Numbered from the stretch's first letter, positions 12,966-24,097 are shown. The stretch is 64,000 nt of DNA from Hyalella azteca (GCF_000764305.2 NW_025940792.1:248001-312000); one strand, 5' to 3'. Made by a program: numbers and translations. The notes: a model not told the origin generated them from the letters alone.

Positions 12966-13440
12966 TAGGTGGCTACGAGTATTTAGGTCGCTACGTGTAC
13001 TTAGACCGCTACGTGTACTTACGCCGCTACGTATACTTAGACCGTTACATGCACTTAGACCGCTACGTGTACTTAGGCCGCTACGTGTACTTAGGCCGCT
13101 ACGTGTACTTAGGCCGCTACGTGTACTTAGACCGCTACATGTACTTGGGCCGCTACATGTACTTAGAACGCTACATACACTTAGACCGCTGCGTGTACTT
13201 AGACCGCTGCATGTACTTAGGCCGCTGCGTGTTACTTAGGCCGCTACATACACTTAAACCGCTACGTGTACTTAGGCCGCTACGTGTACTTAGACCGCTA
13301 CGTGTACCTAGGCCGCTACGTGTACTTAGAACGCTACATACACTTAGACCGCTACGTGTACTTAGACCGCTACATGTACTTAGGCCGCTACGTGTTTTTA
13401 CGCCGCAATGTGTACTTAGGCCGCCATACGTGCACTTGAT
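12966..13440 (+). repeat. Minisatellite, 18 bp unit (GTACTTAGGCCGCTACGT), about 25 copies
   Basis: Consensus gtacttaggccgctacgt with variants (gaccgc, acatac, tgcgtg). The 18 bp unit keeps a plus frame open, reading YLGRYV repeats. A one-base insertion near 13229 (gtgttactt) shifts the frame to LRPLRV repeats, which shows no selection on a protein. The unit is the reverse complement of the repeat at 30602-31031, so both arrays belong to one family. Confidence 0.95.
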
Positions 13441-13690
13441 ATAGCACGGCCCCAGTGCAGCAAACCAAGTCTGGGCGCCATGCAGGTTTTCTAAAGAACT
13501 TGCCGGTCGATGCCAGCCGTCGTTTTGCTGTTCAAAAATCTAAACCGGCTGATCGACGGCCGACCTTCGGCCGCATGAACCCAGTGATGATTTCCAATAG
13601 GGTATGTCCGTACTGCATCGACCGACCCAGTTACTCGTCACCGGAAATCAGGGAATGCGTTGCTATGCGTTCCATTACACCGGCCTAGCA
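13441..13690 (+). other. GC-richer segment flanking the 18 bp array, unrecognised open frame
   Basis: This patch is clearly more GC-rich than its AT-rich right flank and includes the palindromic 'cgacggccgaccttcggccg'. A 77-codon plus frame (13455-13688) contains a CPYC motif but matches no family I know. A GTATGT donor-like site sits at 13601. I leave it as unexplained rather than as a gene. Confidence 0.3.
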
Positions 13691-14846
13691 GTTATTAGTA
13701 ATGAAATATAAATGAACATACGCAGATACAGTATACTTGGCTTCAATATATTTTTAAGTTCATATATTTCATATATTTCATATTTTTCATGTTTCATATA
13801 TTTTTCAAAAATTTATTACAGAGATAATCGCACGTAAGTAAATTTCTCTTCTAAGCAAGGTGAGCAGCATAAACGATCGCCATTTTATTCACAAAAAAAT
13901 CAGGTTTCGGACTCAACGAAAAACGGCAAGATATATTTAAATATAACGATATATTAAAATAATATATACATGGGTACATGTGTTTATTGCCTTCATTCTT
14001 ATTTATAATATTGACGAATCAATCGGGTCCACATATTGCAATAATATAGTAATGCTTGAATTTCAGAAGTGAATGTTTATCGCAATCAACGACAGTTTAG
14101 ATTCAAAATTGTGCTTTCAGCGTCATATATAATAAATTTATTTTCTAGTTATTTTTAAATTTTTTAGCTATTCAATGAAACGGCAGTAAAAATCTTCACA
14201 TTTACTAATACTGGGGAACTGATCGGAATATTTTAGCCAAAGCTAGAAAATTAAAAATGAGAATATGGGCCTAAAAAGTTTAAATTGTGATTAAAAAAGT
14301 GAAATTTTATGTTGCAGAGGAAAAAACTTTTACGATCTCACTTCGAACCCTTACAACATCACACCTTTTTTTTAAATTGCGCCTGAATTTTGAAGCTAAT
14401 AATCATAATACAAATCAATTTACACAAGTAGCTCGTTTCCAATGTATTTTCCTTAAGGAACGAGCGCACATTTGCCACCATTTCTCAGGGTTGCCAAATC
14501 CTGTGAAAAAAACGGCTAAATCCACTCATAAAAAATCCAAAATTTATTATTTATCAGAAAATTAGCAATTTTAAACAATTAGTGTAACAACTCGGTTTTT
14601 TGGTTCCTTTTATATTAAAACAACAAATTTAAAGCTATCAAATACTTTTACAGGCAGGCCTGATTGAAAAGAGGCCAAACTCGTCAGCTTTGGCCGGAAA
14701 AAGGCCCATATGTCAACCGAGCTACACTGCTGTGCCATTTTCTTCTTAACGTAGGAACTTTCTTTCTCATCTCAAGCTCATAAATCACACAGACAACATC
14801 TTCCATTTTAGCTCGCTAACCGCGAAATTAAGTGTTGATTGTTTGG
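13691..14846. other. AT-rich spacer, no gene seen
   Basis: Starts with short tandem 'tcatatatt' repeats near 13760-13800. The open plus frame at 14287-14565 is lysine- and asparagine-rich, typical of AT-rich noncoding DNA. Confidence 0.5.
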
Positions 14847-15182
14847 CTGACAGATGAGGCATGTGAATACGGCTGACAGATGAGGCATGTGAATACGGCT
14901 GACAGATGAGGCATGTGAATACGGCTGACAGATGAGGCATGTGAACACGGCTGACAGATGAGACATGTGAATACGGCTGACAACGGCTGACAGATGAGGC
15001 ATGTGAATACGGCCGACCGATGAGGCAAGTGAACACGGCTGACAGATGAGGCATGTGAATACGGCTGACGGATGAGGCATGTGAACACGACTGACAGATG
15101 AGGCATGTGCATACGGCTGACTGATGAGGCATGTGAACACGGCTGACAGATGAGACATGTGAATACGGCTGACAGATGAAGT
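14847..15182. repeat. Minisatellite, 26 bp unit, about 12.5 copies
   Basis: The unit is 'gacagatgaggcatgtgaat' plus 'acggct'. One short 10-bp partial unit (gacaacggct) near 14978 breaks the phase. As with the 5.5 kb array, the 26 bp period plus absence of stops leaves three minus frames open (HASSVSR-, HMPHLSAV- and FTCLICQP-type repeats). The unit itself is unrelated to the 5.5 kb unit. Confidence 0.95.
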
Positions 15183-15490
15183 ATGGAAGCAAGAGTTTGT
15201 GCATAGAAGCATTCAGTATTGGTAACATTGATTCCAACTTAAGGAATAATGAGCCAGGAAATGCTAGGCAGCTGAAAAATTTTCAAGTAGGTTTTTATTA
15301 CCATTAATGAAGACTAATGAAATGGAATGATAAAAATATTCGGAAAAAATATTAATAGATGAAACGTCTAGCTAAGCTAAAACTATCATCAGCAAACAGT
15401 TAATCATCAAAATATGGCGCAAAAATACCTAATTAAATAAGGTCAATGACTATCCCATTTACCTATAGATTTACCCCATCAACAAAACAA
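15183..15490. other. AT-rich spacer, no gene seen
   Basis: Nothing supportable beyond AT-rich unique sequence. Confidence 0.4.
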
Positions 15491-15738
15491 AGTAAATGCA
15501 AAATACATACGTATATACAGAAATACATACGTACATACAAAAATACATACGTCTAAACAAAAATGCATACGTATATATAAAAATACATATGTGTACATAA
15601 AAATACTTTCGTATACATAAAAATACATACGTATATATAAAAATACGTACGTATATATAAAAATACTTTCGTATATATAAAAAATACATACGTATATATA
15701 AGAATACTTACGTACGTATACATAAAATACATACGAAA
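15491..15738. repeat. Minisatellite, ~20 bp unit (AAATACATACGTATATATAA), about 12 copies
   Basis: aaatacatacgtatatataa and close variants (tactttcgtatacataa, gtacatacaaa) recur throughout. The minus frames read tyrosine-rich YIYVCIFIYTY peptides, an artefact of the AT-rich unit. The array is rich in TACGTA palindromes. Confidence 0.9.
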
Positions 15739-17188
15739 CAAAGTAACTGAAAGTAACAAGAGGCACGCGCAAGTGACCTGTATATGTAGCAGGTTCTATA
15801 CATCAAGTCTGAGCATGACAAAGGAGAAGCTCAGCGCTACTCATCAAGATCCATGGAAAGTGCAGAGGCCATCAGATTTTGAGGCCTGCTAAGCCCATTG
15901 ACGCCGGCGTGTTACGAACATATCGAGAATATCTCGCGGTCGCCATCATGCATCTATTAATCAGGATCGTGCTCAGGCCGTTGAGCTGCTGTAGTCTTTC
16001 GATCATTGCCAGTAATTTGCCTTCATAATATCAGGTTCGGAGTTCACCCACATCCAACTCTTACTAGACTTACACGTCATTTTTTCTCGACATGATTGAT
16101 GCCGGTCTATAGCCGACGCTCGAACAGCCTTCGCTGAGGGCTGTGTTTTACGATTCTTTTTTACAAATTAGATTTTTTTCCTTCTACAGGATCTGGATGT
16201 CTGGTGTTCGAGCGTTGTCTTAGCACTGGCTGGTTGGTCAGGTTCTTGGGCAGGCAACTTATTTCTTCATTTCTCTCAGTCATGACCATTTTTGGAGCCT
16301 GCTAGTCGACCCTCCACCGCGCCTGCTCTTCATACAGTCTTCAGAGACTGGTAATTTTTACGAGTACTAATACGTTTCAGTTCAGCATCACTCGTCGACC
16401 GTATATGTGGTCGACCGACGTTTAAAAATTTCGTCCATTGTTAACGCCAAGTTCTTATGCATTACCCATATGAGCATTTTAGCAAGTTAGTACTTTAATT
16501 AACTGAATTATTGAGAAGTGTTCACATCGCAGTAAAATGATATATTATTGGACAAAAAAACGTAGAATTTTCATGGATTAAGTTCTATCATGATAAATAT
16601 TTTATGACACCGACTATTCGAGATAGCCAGGCAAGAATCTAATAAAAAAAGTATCTAATAAACATAAAAATAATAAAAACGTATCTAATAAAAAACTCAT
16701 GCGTTACAAGAACAAATAAGTAAAAATAACATCCATTAGAGAACTCATCGCGAGAGAATCATAATTTTACATTATTTACTCTTGAACAGAGCCAAATAGA
16801 TTCGAATCAAATTAATTTTCACAATAACAATTAAAATTATTAATTTCTTCTTGTGTCGCGCAGCAAGTCATCGAGAGAAACTAATTTGCAAGCACTTACG
16901 CCCAGCCAAATAGAGCGGTCAGATTGAATAAACATTTGCCCAAGACGACCAAGAACGAACCTTTCTTGGACTTCAGTTCATTCTTGTGGCATTGACGGCC
17001 GCTCAAGCCAAAATTTGTACCGTGCAACTTCTTATTGGGTGTCCAGACCCTATATCTTGATAGAAGTAATGCATGGTAGCTGAGACGTAGCAGTTGTGAG
17101 TGTGATACCATACCATGCAAGCGCGCGAGCGTGAGAACAACCGTTGAAATTTGGTTTGTTTACATGAAAACCGCAGACAAAAAGAGAC
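15739..17188. other. Mixed spacer with a GC-richer block, no gene recognised
   Basis: 15830-16440 has balanced composition. It includes a good splice-acceptor-like stretch (pyrimidine tract then ACAG ending at 16189) and a GGTAAT donor-like site at 16350, but the 161 nt between them is closed in all three frames, so a coding exon is not supported. A gtcgac-ended hairpin lies near 16397-16418. 'tatctaataaa' recurs at 16638-16697. Confidence 0.4.
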
Positions 17189-17214
17189 CTCCTGTACAGG
17201 AGACCTATATAAGG
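17189..17214 (+). promoter_or_regulatory. Possible TATA-type core promoter (weak)
   Basis: A perfect 14-nt palindrome ctcctgtacaggag (17189-17202) is followed four bases later by TATATAAGG (17206-17214), a canonical TATA-box string. I do not see a convincing arthropod initiator (TCAGT) 25-30 bases downstream, and no exon follows, so this may be chance. Confidence 0.2.
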
Positions 17215-17271
17215 AGCTAGAGAATCTAGAATCTTGGTCGAATTGTGACCGAAGCAGACTTGGTGGTGATT

Positions 17272-17304
17272 GAATAGAATAGAATAGAATAGAATAGAAT
17301 AGAA
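17272..17304. repeat. Microsatellite (GAATA)n, about 6 copies
   Basis: Perfect pentanucleotide run gaata repeated from 17272 to about 17304. Confidence 0.95.
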
Positions 17305-18117
17305 GTGTCGACACTGAAGAAATAGGCCCACGGCCTGTTGCCGATTCTTTTACTTTTCGTGATTTGAATTCAAAAGGGATCCGGCCTTCTTAACCCGATC
17401 TTTCCATAACTGACGATTAATTTGATGGTTTTGACTTTAACGATGGCCCTTTTATATCTTTAAATCTCCGCTCTGAACTTCGGTGTTGTAAGACGTTCCA
17501 TTTTACTCCAGAAAATCTCCACTCATTAACCCACTTTTGCGAGAGCTAATACGGGACATTGATTATCTCTAGATAATCTGACCTCATAGAATTACTATAC
17601 TTCAATAAATATTATTCCTCATTGAGCACATCTCTGCAACGATTAACTTATTTTCTACAAGGGCAGGTATTCGGTCATCAAGCTCAAATTTTCGACAAAA
17701 AAACTTTGGAAGACAAGTTCATGCGCCCAAAAGTGTTATATTAAGGCATAAAAAAAAGAAAGAAGGTTCCATTGTCAATTTGCCACAACATGCGAACGGT
17801 GACATATCCATAATGTACCTCGATCATTAATTCTCACATATCCATCGCTTCCATCCTCCACAGCGCAGGCGTCAAGAAAGTTAACATTTTTGTTCATCTG
17901 TCTCTCTGTCCATCATCCATTCAGAGGTATCTCCCCACCATCGCCCAGCTGGACGAAATGCCATCTTTTATGTCCACATGTGTCCTCTACAGCTTCTGCG
18001 GCCAAATGTGTCCTCTCCTATAATTGCGGTGGCCACGAGCCCTTCTTTCGCGTTCATCGGTAAAAGCTCACGCGGCCAATGGCCCTGTCCTCCATTATGT
18101 CAAGGCGGCCAGAATAA
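17305..18117. other. Spacer, no gene seen
   Basis: No repeat or coding structure. Around 17978-18117 a plus frame starts that runs into the following pyrimidine array. Its non-repetitive start is not recognisable. Confidence 0.4.
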
Positions 18118-18832
18118 CCTCTCCTGCACCTCTCTCCCTTCTCATTCCCCTATCATCCTTCTCATCTTTCCTTCCCTCATTCCCCTCTCTTCCCTCATTC
18201 CCTCACATTCCCATCCTTCTCATCTTTCCTTCCTCCATTCCCTCACATTCCCCTCTCTTCCCTCACATTCCCCTCTCATTCTTCTCATCTTCCCCTCCAT
18301 TCCCTCACATTCCCCTCTCTTCCCTCTCATTTTACCTATCTTCACTCTCAGCTTGCATTCTCTTTCCAAACATTCCACTCCTTCCATCTCATCTTCCACG
18401 CCCATCCCTCCCATTCCCCTCTCGCCCCTCTCGTTTTCCCATCTCTTCCCTCACATTCCCCTCTCATCCTTCTCATCTTCCCCTCCCTTCCCTCTCTTTT
18501 TCCTCTCTTCCCTCACATTCCCCTCTCATCCTTCTCATCTTCCTCTCCCTTCCCTTTCCTTTCCCTCTCTTCCCTCTCTCATCCTTCTAATCTTCCCCTC
18601 TCTTCCCTCTCTTCCCTCACATTCCCCTCTCATCCTTCTCATCTTCCCCTCCCTTCCCTCTCTTTTTCCTCTCTTCCCTCACATTCCCCTCTCATCCTTA
18701 TCATCTTCCCCTCCCTTCCCTCTCTTTTTCCTCTCTTTCTCACATTCCCCTCTCATCCTTCTCATCTTCCCCTCCCTTCCCTCTTTTCCCTCTCATTCCC
18801 CTCTCTTCCCTCGCATCTTCCCTCTTCTGTCT
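18118..18832. repeat. Polypyrimidine minisatellite, about 715 bp, 62 bp higher-order unit
   Basis: The plus strand is almost pure C/T. Short words 'cttccctcacattcccctct' and 'catccttctcatcttcccct' alternate. In the middle part the same phrase starts at 18445 and 18507, a 62 bp period, while the edges are less regular. Long serine/proline/leucine open frames (18024-18590 and 18-codon-periodic others up to 18961) are products of composition. A strand-asymmetric tract of this length could form triplex (H-) DNA, which is inference. Confidence 0.95.
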
Positions 18833-18954
18833 CCATATCAGGGCCTGATGATCGCCTCGCCGTCTTTGGTCCTCAATCGATACCCTGCCCAGGCCGCTGC
18901 AGGGCACGGGTACTCTGACCTAAAGGGTCTGGTGGAACATGAGTACAGAAACAT
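18833..18954. other. Short non-repetitive gap between two arrays
   Basis: Ordinary-composition sequence separating the polypyrimidine array from the 27 bp array. No feature is seen. Confidence 0.4.
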
Positions 18955-19205
18955 GTGCTAGGGACATACTACGCGAAATATGTGTTCGGGACATAGTACG
19001 CAAGATATGTGTTCGGGACATAGTACGCAAGATATGTGTTCGGGACATAGTACGGGAAATATGTGTTCGGGACATAGTACGCAAGATATGTGTTCGGGGC
19101 ATAGTACGATAAATATGTGCTCGAGCGAAATATGCGCTTATCTCTTACCGCGAAATATGTGTTCGGGACATACCTAGTACGGGAAATATGTGCTAAAGGC
19201 TTACA
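18955..19205. repeat. Minisatellite, 27 bp unit, about 8 copies
   Basis: The unit is 'gggacatagtacgcaagata' plus 'tgtgttc', with variants gggaaa, gataaa and cgcgaaa. 27 bp equals nine codons, so both strands hold short periodic frames (MCSGHSTQD on plus, TMSRTHILR on minus). The right-hand copies are diverged and interrupted. Confidence 0.9.
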
Positions 19206-19329
19206 TAGTGCGCGAAATTTTTTACTATTAATTAAGTTGGCACCCTCCTACACAGCCTGGTTATATAATGTCTATTTCTGCCTCCGCGGTTACATAATCG
19301 ACTAGGAGATCGTAAGCTAACTAAATGCA

Positions 19330-19540
19330 ATCCGCAATGCAGATATACAGTAATTAAGCTTAAGTGAATATATATATATTGTATAATTTGTAAGCAATGG
19401 ACATAATATTAAGCTTGGGTGAATAAATAAATCATTTACTATATAAGCAATGAAATAATATTGAATTTGGATGAATGTGTATATTGTATTAAATATATAA
19501 GCAATGCACATTATATTAAGCTTGGGTGAAGCGAGCGTCG
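19330..19540. repeat. Degenerate tandem repeat, 53-60 bp unit, about 3.5 copies
   Basis: 'gcaatg' anchors at 19334, 19394, 19447 and 19501, each followed by 'atattaagcttgggtgaa'-like sequence and AT-rich filler. The copies are clearly diverged. Confidence 0.75.
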
Positions 19541-20580
19541 TTGACGCGTTTTCGTATACCGCCGGAACGCACATTCACTAAAACCGTATTTAAATATTGA
19601 ATGTTTGAGGAAATTGGATCGACATATTATAGCTTTAGAATGAACATTAACATATCATGTTACATTTATCATGTTGAATTGAACAATCACATTAATCACA
19701 TTGCATCGATCAATTTACACACAACTTTTTATATAATATTTATATCATAGCGAAGGTTTTAAAATAAATATGGCTCCCATTTTCTCGAGTCTTGCCAGAA
19801 TTCTCATACGTTCCGAAACAATTAAAACATAATAATATAATAGTGTTACGTAAAAAATTACTATTAATAACACTATTACTTAGACATAAAAATAAAAACA
19901 CTATCACCCGGCCTGACGAATGATCTACATGCGCAATAAATTGTCTGTACGTCGTCTTGTAAAACGAATCAAACGGCAACTTTCCGACGTCTCAGTCAGT
20001 AAATTGTGTGCTTGACAATAAAGTATGTGGGTTTACAGCAGCAAGAAGTGTACACAGACAGTATTACTATGTCTCTCTCTGTGAATTATTCTCGTGCGCA
20101 CTATACATGAGCCTGAGTCACTATTGAATGAGATGAACGCACAATGACTCCACTGATGAAGCTATGCAGAATGGACTATAAGAACTCAACTGTTCACCGG
20201 GTTGAGAATGAAAAATAAGTAAATTAAACTAAATTAAATAGCAAATCACTAAATTAGTTCCATTTTAAACGTTGAAATTTTATACGAAAATGCACGTCAG
20301 CTAACTATGATACTAATATATTCGCTTAAATGGTTCAGCACCAGGATCGATAACTTCAAAGAATATTTTAAGATAATTAACTATGATTCAATTATGTGTA
20401 TTGTCCCTATCTGACTCAAATTACATCCATTATCTAACAATATCTTTCGGTTAGATAAAAACTTGCGCAAAATTCAGGGAAGATTTCACGAGCACAGTGC
20501 ATGCTAGAGATGACTACGTGGCGTGAGAAGCAACCAACGCTGAAGTCTGTCCAATTTCAGCGCAATCTTCGGAATAACGA
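19541..20580. other. AT-rich spacer, no gene seen
   Basis: No feature supported. The minus frame at 19740-19979 is unrecognised. Confidence 0.5.
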
Positions 20581-20926
20581 AAGTTTATCTCTTATCTGTT
20601 TTATCGTGCATCCTTTGAGACGATGAAAACTTATCCTTTATCTATTTCATCGTGCATCCTTTAGGACGATATAATCTTATCTCTTATCTGTTTCATCGTG
20701 CATCCTTTGAGACGATGAAAGCTTATCTCTTATCTGTTGCATCGTGCATCCTTTGAGACGACGAAAGCTTATCTCTTAGCTGTTTAATCGTGCACCCTTC
20801 GAGATCACGAAAGCTTATCTCTTATCTGTTTCATCATGCACCCTTCGAGATCACGAAAGCTTATCTCTTATCTGTTTCATCATGCACCCTTCGAGATCAC
20901 GAAAGCTTATCTCTTATCTGTTTTAT
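20581..20926. repeat. Minisatellite, 46 bp unit, about 7.5 copies, two subtypes
   Basis: 'gcttatctcttatctgtttc' recurs at 46 bp spacing (the C of gcttatct at 20722, 20768, 20814 and so on). The left copies end 'catcctttgagacgatgaaa', the right ones 'cacccttcgagatcacgaaa'. The ordered subtype change suggests the right-hand copies were amplified later as a block. Confidence 0.9.
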
Positions 20927-21246
20927 TTTGCCCCAAGACCCAGCAACAGACTGTGACAAATAATAGACTAGAATAAAAGATTTACTGAGAGTCAGATGGT
21001 CTATTAATGCAACAGACCGATGAGAATAGTGTTAATTACACTCTACATTTTGCTGCAGAGTCTGCACGCGATTTTATCACTCAGAGCGTTGATTGAGACG
21101 CTGTCCAAATACTGATGTACTTCACGCCCTTCAAGATTTCATCACCGCAAAATAATTTACATCGATTATAAGAATAATTTACATCGAGTAGGTATACATC
21201 CCAAGCTTCATACGTTGACACACTCAGGAAAATGAATGGGTAATAT
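20927..21246. other. Spacer, no gene seen
   Basis: Includes a direct repeat of 'aataatttacatcga' at about 21148 and 21172. Otherwise unremarkable. Confidence 0.4.
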
Positions 21247-21354
21247 TGTCCAAATGGTAACACACTTTCAGTATGGAGTGCTGATACGTCCTGTTACCGG
21301 GCAATAGTGCGTCAGGATGGTCCACATAAAGGCAAGAAGTGCATCGCTATTAAT
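21247..21354 (+). repeat. Dispersed degenerate repeat (related to 43987-44090)
   Basis: 'ttgtccaaatggtaacacac' at 21247 and 'ggcaagaagtgcatcgctat' about 87 bp later match, in the same order and nearly the same spacing, 'ttgtccaaatggtgacacat' at 43987 and 'ggcaagaaatacatcgctat' at 44072. The middle is poorly conserved. It looks like an old copy of a short interspersed element. Confidence 0.6.
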
Positions 21355-21463
21355 TTTTGCCCATAATTAATTAACCTATCATGGAAATTTTTTGCTATGT
21401 GTTGACCGAACGCTGCATACAATGAACGAGAAATATAAACTGTACGCATTGGATAAGATTATG

Positions 21464-21565
21464 GAGAACACAATGTGTCGTGAATAACACAATGTGTCGT
21501 GGATAACACAATGTGTCGTGGGTAACACAATGTGTTGTGGATAAGATAATGACAATGTGTCGACA
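21464..21565. repeat. Short tandem repeat, 19 bp unit, 4-5 copies
   Basis: acaatgtgtcgtggataac with single-base variants, then an interrupted last copy. It contains the CACAATGTG palindrome-like core. Confidence 0.9.
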
Positions 21566-21848
21566 GAAGCCTCGCAAACTAAGAAAATGTTTAGGTCATA
21601 TTGTCTAAGTATTGACGTCCCTGCTGCTTGTAGCACTGATACCTTTTTTTCCGGGCTCAGCTAGGTCAAAATTACCCACATATGGACGAAAGTGCATTGT
21701 TATTAGGACAAATCTCGTTAGTTTCTTTAAGTGCTCTGCCAAGAGTTACGTAAGGTTCCCTAACCTCAACGTAAACTTCGCCCAGCTAAGCGACACCGCA
21801 GCTAATATGTGCGCAGGTCGCTGACATCGCTGATAAAAAATGTTAAGA

Positions 21849-21928
21849 GCAAAGAAAACGCCAAGCAAATTCACCATATTGAATTCGCCATATATCGATA
21901 TGGTGAATTTGCTTGACGTTTTCTTTGC
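21849..21928. repeat. 80-nt near-perfect hairpin
   Basis: The left arm (21849-21879) begins gcaaagaaaacgccaagcaa. The right arm (21898-21928) ends ttgcttgacgttttctttgc. They pair over 31 nt with one mismatch, around an 18-nt loop containing gaattc. No transposase and no target-site duplication. Candidate foldback relic or small-RNA precursor. Confidence 0.85.
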
Positions 21929-22790
21929 TTTTAAATTCCTTATAAACTTGCGATATAAGCAGACTGACAATATAAGGACTTATATACGATCTAAATACTG
22001 ATATAAAACAATGCAAATTGCCGCAATTTTTAGCGCGTGTCCAACGCGTGTCTGAGAAAGAGTTTAAGTCTTTCATCCAAAGTTAAGGTTGGCTGAAGCC
22101 GACGTCGTTTTAGGGCATGACAGCGCTAACTTAGGAAGAGAAAATAAGATGTTGATATTTATTATCATGCATGCAGTGATAGATGTTATGATCAAAGACA
22201 ACAAAATTTCAAGGTTTGAAATCAACGTTTAAGGGGCTTCTGAATTTATAAATAATGTGCGTTTATGGAGGCGCGAGGAATGATATGTGAAATTTTAAAC
22301 ATTAATTTTTATAACCCTTTATATTTGTGAATGTGTAACTTTAATAGAAAACTTCGCAAAATCAAGATTTTCACGCAAAACTTATTACGAATTCAGTGGA
22401 TAAGTTCAAATTTATCCAAAACTTAAAACCCCGGATATTCAAAGAAAAGGTCTCGAGGCGTTACACAGATTGCGTAAATAATATGGTTAAATATTGATTA
22501 TTAAAAACATCATAAATCAACCACATTAAAACATAACGATAATTATTATTTCCGTATTATCAGTAGCTTCAGAAATGCAAACGAAGACTATACATTTATT
22601 TCGATCGTTTCATCAAAAATTCGTTTGCTTCAGTCGTAGGGCTTTCAGTTCAAAAGCGCTGCACTCACCAAACTATTAAAATAATCACTTTATACTTGAT
22701 TTTTTAAAGGGCATTACTATTGAATGGTTAAGGGGTTATTAAATTAAAGGAACACCGTATACTTCGTCATACTCTTTTTATCTGGATGTA
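21929..22790. other. AT-rich spacer, no gene seen
   Basis: No supported feature. The frames on both strands here are short and unrecognised. Confidence 0.5.
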
Positions 22791-23148
22791 ATAAACTTCT
22801 CCTAGGATAATAATATACCGTGCAATAACATATTTAAAAAAAAGATAACTCAGTACTCACGGCAGTGAGTGACAGAGAGCGCATTTTCTCGTCGACGAAA
22901 ACTTGAGGTCACGGACGGACAGACGGACGGAAAGACGGACGGACGGACGGACGGACAGACAGACAGACAGACGGACATGGCGAGCACAATAGTGCATTTT
23001 TTCCATAAATGAGAAAATGCGCTAAAAACATCAAAAGAGATTAAAGCTTTTCATCGGTAAATAAATTTCTCCTAGGATAATAATATACAGTGCAATAGCA
23101 TATTTAAATAATATCAAAAGAGATTAAAGCTTTTATGTTCATCGGTAA
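22791..23148. repeat. Local tandem duplication (A-B, A'-B') split by a mobile element
   Basis: Segment A (22791-22838, ataaacttctcctaggataa...) is repeated at 23061-23108 with a few changes at an offset of 270. Segment B (23029-23060, 'tcaaaagagattaaagcttt' then 'tcatcggtaaa') is repeated at 23111-23148. In the second copy A' and B' are directly joined, while in the first they are separated by the GAC-rich element. Confidence 0.8.
22839..23028 (-). mobile_element. Dispersed GAC-rich element, copy 2 (about 190 bp)
   Basis: Reverse-orientation relative of 4317-4450: 'actcacggcagtgagtgaca', 'gcattttctcgtc', a long GGAC/AGAC tetramer tract (about 22915-22975), 'catggcgagcacaatagtgc' and 'ccataaatgagaaaatgcgc'. 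The tetramer tract is longer than in copy 1. It lies between A and B of the flanking duplication, so A'-B' at 23061-23148 looks like the pre-insertion arrangement. Confidence 0.8.
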
Positions 23149-24069
23149 ATTCTTCCTTGTTGCTTGTGCCAAAACATGGCAGTAAAAGTGTAGCGTCTGG
23201 GCCGAGTGCCTCATTTGTTGGCGGTGGAGAGGAACCAAAGAGAAGTGTAGCGTTTTGTTGAACTTGATAAAAAAAATGCAAATTGACGCAATTTTTTCAA
23301 CAATTACCGCAAAAATTGCCGTTTGCACCGTGATGTAGTGTAGGTGTGTGTGGGCACCACCCTACACACGTGATGAGGTTCATAAAACTATACGGACTCT
23401 TCGACATCAAACTAAGATGATACATTGTTAATTATTATATTCTTATTATTATTACTATTATTATATTATTTTATATTAATTATTATTATTATTAATAAGT
23501 AACCTAATCGTAATCTATACTATTATTGTATAATATTAATTTTTATTACTATCATTAATATGTAACCTAACCGTAACCTATACTATTATTATATTATATT
23601 AATTATTTTTATTAATAATAATACGAATCCTAACCGTTAACTAAACAAACGGTAACTGTAGAATAAAGGCTATACCTAATCGTTGACTATAGGAATCAAC
23701 CGAAGTACAAAGGCTATAATCTTTGACCAAGGAAATTGACAGCTGAAGAACAGTGGCTTAACCCAATCGCCGATTAATGCAAACGATGTACAGTCTGTAT
23801 ATGTTGTTCCAATCGTTAACTTATACAGCAATGTCTGTGGGATGAAAACAATAATAGATAGATCTGTGTTAAATTTAGCTTGATAGTTAACTAAAAAGAC
23901 AATTTTTAGTCCGTGCAGAGAACAAAACTAACAGTTACATGTAACTGAAGAAAGCAATGTACAGTCAGTGTACAATCTTATGGTGTTTAATGTTAGAAAA
24001 CTTCCCAGTTACACTCACAAAAAATAATGGGTCATAATGTGCAAATACACTGAGAGAAAAAGGCCCCCC
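23149..24069. other. Spacer with ATT-rich simple repeats
   Basis: 23405-23640 has ATT/ATA-rich simple sequence with three loosely repeated 'gtaacctaaccgtaacctat'-type phrases (near 23500, 23561 and 23625). The rest holds nothing I can support. Confidence 0.6.
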
Positions 24070-24097
24070 GTTTTGAAACACTTGGGTGTTTCAAAAC
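24070..24097. repeat. Small perfect hairpin
   Basis: gttttgaaacac and gtgtttcaaaac form a 12-bp perfect stem with a 4-nt loop. It lies in a locally GC-richer stretch (24058-24210) that also has an unrecognised plus frame (24037-24324). Confidence 0.7.

Noticed and set aside
12896..13444. 182-codon frame with YLGRYVYL repeats
   Set aside because: It is an 18 bp minisatellite; a one-base insertion changes the peptide midway, so no protein is maintained.
16190..16350. Exon with a strong acceptor at 16189 and a donor at 16350
   Set aside because: All three frames contain stops, so it cannot be an internal coding exon of that extent. A noncoding exon cannot be excluded.
17978..18961. 327-codon plus-strand open frame rich in Ser, Pro and Leu
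   Set aside because: It is produced by the polypyrimidine array; the peptide is compositional and has no recognisable domain.
23500..23640. Telomeric-type TTAGG/CCTAA repeat (taacctaac words)
   Set aside because: The words are isolated within AT-rich sequence and not in tandem.
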